In this document: positions 37,117 through 40,076 of the stretch, in pieces
Layout: each line of letters starts with the position of its first letter
How positions within the stretch are numbered: the stretch's first letter is position 1
Source: an uncultured Rickettsiales bacterium
GTDB lineage: Bacteria > Pseudomonadota > Alphaproteobacteria > Micavibrionales > GCA-2720935
Reading direction: 5' to 3'
Length of the DNA stretch: 40,076 nt
Assembly: GCA_950054255.1 (NCBI GenBank)
Contig: CATLOR010000003.1
Coordinates: 185,816 to 225,891 of the forward strand
The notes under the pieces: model-generated
Told to the model about the DNA's origin: nothing
Database searches by the model: none
The model's input: the letters and a program-made list of their open reading frames with translations, nothing else
Translations under genes and position numbers: made by a program

Positions 37117-38115
37117 ATGAGTTACCGTACAGCTTTCAACCCTCACGGGCTTTATAATCAGGAACAAAGCGAACGCGATATTTATCGTGGCTATACAATC
37201 GACAGCAAAAATGCCCGTATTCTAGATGATGGTTTTAAAATCTCTCGCCATAAAAATGGTGGCTATTTAATAGAATATTATATTGCCGATACGGCTCTTT
37301 TCTTTCAATCCCTTGGTGAAAAACCCCATATAGCAAAACGCGATGGAAAGCATGAAGAAATTGATGTGAATGATTTTAGAAGTCATTGCTCCTTAACAAA
37401 TGACACTCCTAAACCTGCTATTCGCATCGCTTTTGTTTTAGATGAGAATGCCTTTATTGTTTCAAAATCTATCAAGCGTGTTTTATTTGAAAATATCCAT
37501 CAAATGACGGATGAAACTTATAAAGCCTTTAGACGTAAAAACCCAGAAGAAGCAGCCCTTCAAGATGAATGCACCTCAAAAATATCTAATAATTATATGA
37601 CGAATGTAAAAGATATTAATTCCCCCATACAAGCGTTATCAACACTTGTAAATGGTCAATTAACGGCCTATTGCCATGCTCGGCATTTGCCTATTTTATA
37701 TCAATCCCATCGTCTCAAATTGAATGGATCTAAAGATACTTTTTATTGTTTTGAACGAGCACAACAAGCTGCTCTCAAATCTGGGATAATCGATCATCCT
37801 TCTCAATTTCAAAGGGATGTTCATTATTTCTTTGAAAAAAAGAAAAGAACAAAGCCTTTTCCAATTGAAAGCACAACAACAAAGGCACAATTTTACGCTC
37901 GTTTCACATCTCCTATGAGAAACCTATATGATGCAATCAACATTCAAATTCTGTGTGCACATTTAGAAAAAACACCGGTTCCTTATACAGTAGATGAATT
38001 AAAGACTATTATTCGAGCGGTTGAAGAAAAAACAAAAGAACATGAAATAAGCAAAAAGGACAGTCATAAAGGATCTAGAAAACAACATAGACCTAAAAGG
38101 CGATCATTTAATTAA
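37117..38115 (+). CDS. Stand-alone RNB-domain protein, short paralog
   Basis: A 332-residue paralog of the previous gene, 78 bases downstream, same strand. RGYTIDSKNARILDDGF at about 24-40 and YYIADTALFF at about 54-63 align closely, again with Ile35 in place of the second catalytic Asp. YCHARHLPILYQSHR at about 185-199 and QFYARFTSPMRNLYD at about 258-272 match the RNB core. Here the Arg of SPMR is retained, unlike in the long copy. A strongly basic C-terminus (KKDSHKGSRKQHRPKRRSFN) could bind RNA. It lacks the long C-terminal part of the first copy and ends just before the convergent methyltransferase gene, overlapping it by 8 bases. Confidence 0.72.
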   Translation: MSYRTAFNPHGLYNQEQSERDIYRGYTIDSKNARILDDGFKISRHKNGGYLIEYYIADTALFFQSLGEKPHIAKRDGKHEEIDVNDFRSHCSLTNDTPKPAIRIAFVLDENAFIVSKSIKRVLFENIHQMTDETYKAFRRKNPEEAALQDECTSKISNNYMTNVKDINSPIQALSTLVNGQLTAYCHARHLPILYQSHRLKLNGSKDTFYCFERAQQAALKSGIIDHPSQFQRDVHYFFEKKKRTKPFPIESTTTKAQFYARFTSPMRNLYDAINIQILCAHLEKTPVPYTVDELKTIIRAVEEKTKEHEISKKDSHKGSRKQHRPKRRSFN

Positions 38116-38923
38116 TATCTTCATTTACTTTAACAACAATACAAGCCATAGGCGATGTCACTTTATTATTGGGAACACTATAATGAGCAAGCTGTTCCAA
38201 GCACCACATAGGCACCCTCACGATCTTACGCAGTAATGGTGACTTCTTTTCCAAAGAAGAATATAAAGACACATTCCAAAGTCCTAAATGACCGATATAA
38301 CCTCCATAAACTAAATCCAAACGATCATCATCAAGTACTGGCTGAACCAACCTTTCATAATCCATCAAATTGTGAATTTTATGTTTTTCGGGACTAATCC
38401 ATTTTAATAGGCGCCCATAAAAACCTGAATGATTAGGGATCATAATAACAACATGGCCGTCTTTTTTTGTTAAACGTGCGTGGCGTAAAACAACATCAGC
38501 TGTATCATCAAAATGCTCCACAAAGCCAAAGCTTGAAACAACGTCATACTTTTCTTTAATTTTATCGCTATCAGAAAACTCAAAAAAATCGGCATGATAA
38601 ATAGTCGCATCAATTTCTTTGGCTTTCATATAATGACGCGATGCCTCACAACACCAGTCAACATACTCAACCCCATAAGGTTTATACCCAAAGACATGAT
38701 TGAAATACCACATATAACTGCCAGGAAAGGAACCTACTTCTAATACTGTTTTCGAAGAGTCTTTTTCTAAAATAGAAGTCAAAATTTGATGTGCTTCTTT
38801 AAACCCAATATAGTTTAAATCGAAGGCAACATCCTTTTCAGGGATTGTCTGCCCTTCCCATCTTTCAGACCAATGATCGATTTCTGAAAGTTTATTATCA
38901 TCTTGTTTCAACGCTTCACTCAT
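38108..38923 (-). CDS. Class I SAM-dependent methyltransferase
   Basis: A 271-residue enzyme of the methyltransferase superfamily. The S-adenosylmethionine site is LEVGSFPGSYMWYFNHVFGY at about 60-79, followed by GVEYVDWCCEASRHYM, YHADFFEFSDSDKIKEKYDV, and post-I motifs VVSSFGFVEHFDDTADVVLR and VVIMIPNHSGFYGRLLKW. The C-terminal third has a helical/aromatic part ending in ITSPMACIVVKVNEDIN-like sequence (VTSPMACIVVKV). The substrate is not shown; such genes often modify sugars, lipids or small metabolites. It converges on the short RNB paralog and overlaps it by 8 bases. I see no strong ribosome site before the ATG. Confidence 0.75.
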   Translation of the reverse strand: MSEALKQDDNKLSEIDHWSERWEGQTIPEKDVAFDLNYIGFKEAHQILTSILEKDSSKTVLEVGSFPGSYMWYFNHVFGYKPYGVEYVDWCCEASRHYMKAKEIDATIYHADFFEFSDSDKIKEKYDVVSSFGFVEHFDDTADVVLRHARLTKKDGHVVIMIPNHSGFYGRLLKWISPEKHKIHNLMDYERLVQPVLDDDRLDLVYGGYIGHLGLWNVSLYSSLEKKSPLLRKIVRVPMWCLEQLAHYSVPNNKVTSPMACIVVKVNEDIN

Positions 38924-38981
38924 GATGGATTACTTGTATCAGAGTTTATATAAAACAACAAATGTTTAAGTTTTTAAATGG

Positions 38982-39407
38982 TTATGAGCACATATATTCT
39001 CTTATACCTATTGGATAAAGCTTGCATTCTTCTGCGTCTACTTCAAGTAAACTCTTCCAAACAGCTTGCCCGATATCATTATCACAACGCTTAAAGTAAT
39101 CTTGTTTATATAAATTCCTTCTGACTAAACAAGCATTATATAATGAAACAAATTCATGTCCTTTTTGTCCTTCATATTCAAAGATACTTTCTATATTACC
39201 TAAAAAACTCATAACAAGAATATCGATATTAAGTTCTTCTTTAAACTCTCTTACCAGCGCCTCATTTGCCTTTTCATTGCATTCAACACCGCCACCAAGT
39301 GGACGATAGAAATACTCATCCTTAACAGAATCATAGCCCTTTTCTAAAAGAAAACTTTTTCCACGAACCCTTTCTCTGGAAATCAAAGCAAGTGATATAT
39401 GTCGCAT
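38982..39407 (-). CDS. NUDIX hydrolase
   Basis: A 141-residue pyrophosphohydrolase. The Nudix box is GGVECN E KANEALV REFKEEL NI, matching G-x5-E-x7-RE-U-x-EE-x-G-U except that the last Gly is Asn. Before it, YFYRPLGG and behind it GNIESIFEYEGQKGHEFVSL are typical. Such enzymes clean up nucleoside diphosphate derivatives; the exact substrate is unknown. ATG 39407 has GAGG 8 bases upstream; the frame opens at 39434 but that part overlaps the terminator of the rRNA operon. It is the gene next to the rRNA operon. Confidence 0.85.
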   Translation of the reverse strand: MRHISLALISRERVRGKSFLLEKGYDSVKDEYFYRPLGGGVECNEKANEALVREFKEELNIDILVMSFLGNIESIFEYEGQKGHEFVSLYNACLVRRNLYKQDYFKRCDNDIGQAVWKSLLEVDAEECKLYPIGIREYMCS

Positions 39408-39424
39408 ACAAAATACCTCAAAAT

Positions 39425-39461
39425 AAAAAAACACCCAAGAAATTAATCTTGGGTGTTTTTA
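39425..39461 (-). terminator. rRNA operon terminator (bidirectional)
   Basis: ACACCCAAGA pairs perfectly with TCTTGGGTGT around loop AATTAA (39431-39456), with T-runs on either side. It ends the rRNA transcript on the minus strand. Confidence 0.85.
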
Positions 39462-39511
39462 TAAATTCTTGTGTAATAAGTCAATTTCTTTATGTTTCAA
39501 CGATTTTTGAA

Positions 39512-39629
39512 GAGCTGGCAGCGACCTACTCTCCCGTGCCTTAAGACAAAGTACCATCGGCGCTAAAGCGTTTCACGGCCGAGTTCGGAATGGGATCGGG
39601 TGTTTCCACTTTGCCATAACCACCAGCTC
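39512..39629 (-). rRNA. rrf: 5S rRNA
   Basis: 118-nt minus-strand sequence with closing ends GAGCTGGTGG and CCAGCTC and the conserved blocks CCGATCCCATTCCGAACTCG and GGGAGAGTAGG. It is followed by the bidirectional terminator at 39425-39461 and lies about 110 bases downstream of 23S. Confidence 0.97.
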
Positions 39630-39738
39630 ATCAAAAATCGCTAAAACATGTAATAAAAACCAAAACCACAACACTTCTGTTTTGCTCAGATTCAGAAGTT
39701 AAGTATCTTAACAACTGTTCCTGATAAATCAGCAATAT

Positions 39739-40076
<338 letters not shown>

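Overview
The window looks like part of an alphaproteobacterial chromosome carrying most of a lambda-like siphophage prophage. The alphaproteobacterial call is an inference from the style of the genes: a DUF2924 / serine-recombinase / accessory-protein module, DUF6362, DUF6900 and DUF3489 proteins, and a lambda-type head-tail operon of the kind common in that class. I cannot name the genus. The resident chromosome on the right (about 31.1-40.1 kb) is visibly more AT-rich than the prophage.

Layout. (1) 1-14041, minus strand: a morphogenesis operon in lambda order, read right to left: small terminase, large terminase, gpW, portal, S49 protease with a nested scaffold, decoration protein, major capsid, a protein in the gpFI position, gpFII-like joiner, DUF6441 protein, tail terminator-like protein, tail tube, gpG/gpGT frameshift chaperone, tape measure and gpM-like tip protein. 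It continues off the left edge. (2) 14.1-17.3 kb: a divergent DUF3489 gene, an AT-rich membrane protein and two solitary DNA methyltransferases (a ParB-domain beta-class enzyme and a Dcm-type C5 enzyme). (3) 17.6-24.6 kb: a heavy-metal efflux cassette (small Cys/His periplasmic protein, CzcC, CzcB, CzcA, CDF exporter). (4) 24.6-30.7 kb: an AAA/DUF4143 ATPase, then small phage regulatory genes including a sigma-70-like factor, then the recombinase module. (5) 31.1-40.1 kb: host genes: initiator tRNA, a PQ-loop membrane protein, mnmC, an rfaE2-type nucleotidyltransferase, an ornithine aminotransferase, two tandem RNB-domain proteins, a methyltransferase, a NUDIX hydrolase, and the 5S and 3' 23S rRNA genes.

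How it works together. The recombinase module lies at the tRNA-proximal end, where an attachment site would be expected. The metal-resistance cassette sits between two groups of phage genes, so it reads as cargo giving a lysogen metal tolerance. The methyltransferases have no visible restriction partner and probably protect phage DNA or act epigenetically.

Most noteworthy: a well-formed -1 frameshift signal in the tail chaperone gene; an in-frame nested scaffold start; a recurrent bipartite element (TCGTC, then exactly 17 nt, then CAGACC or TGGTCC) upstream of at least four phage transcription units and near a phage sigma factor; a long-range paired RNA structure at 17483-17573; and two tandem, stand-alone RNB-domain proteins that both lack one catalytic aspartate.
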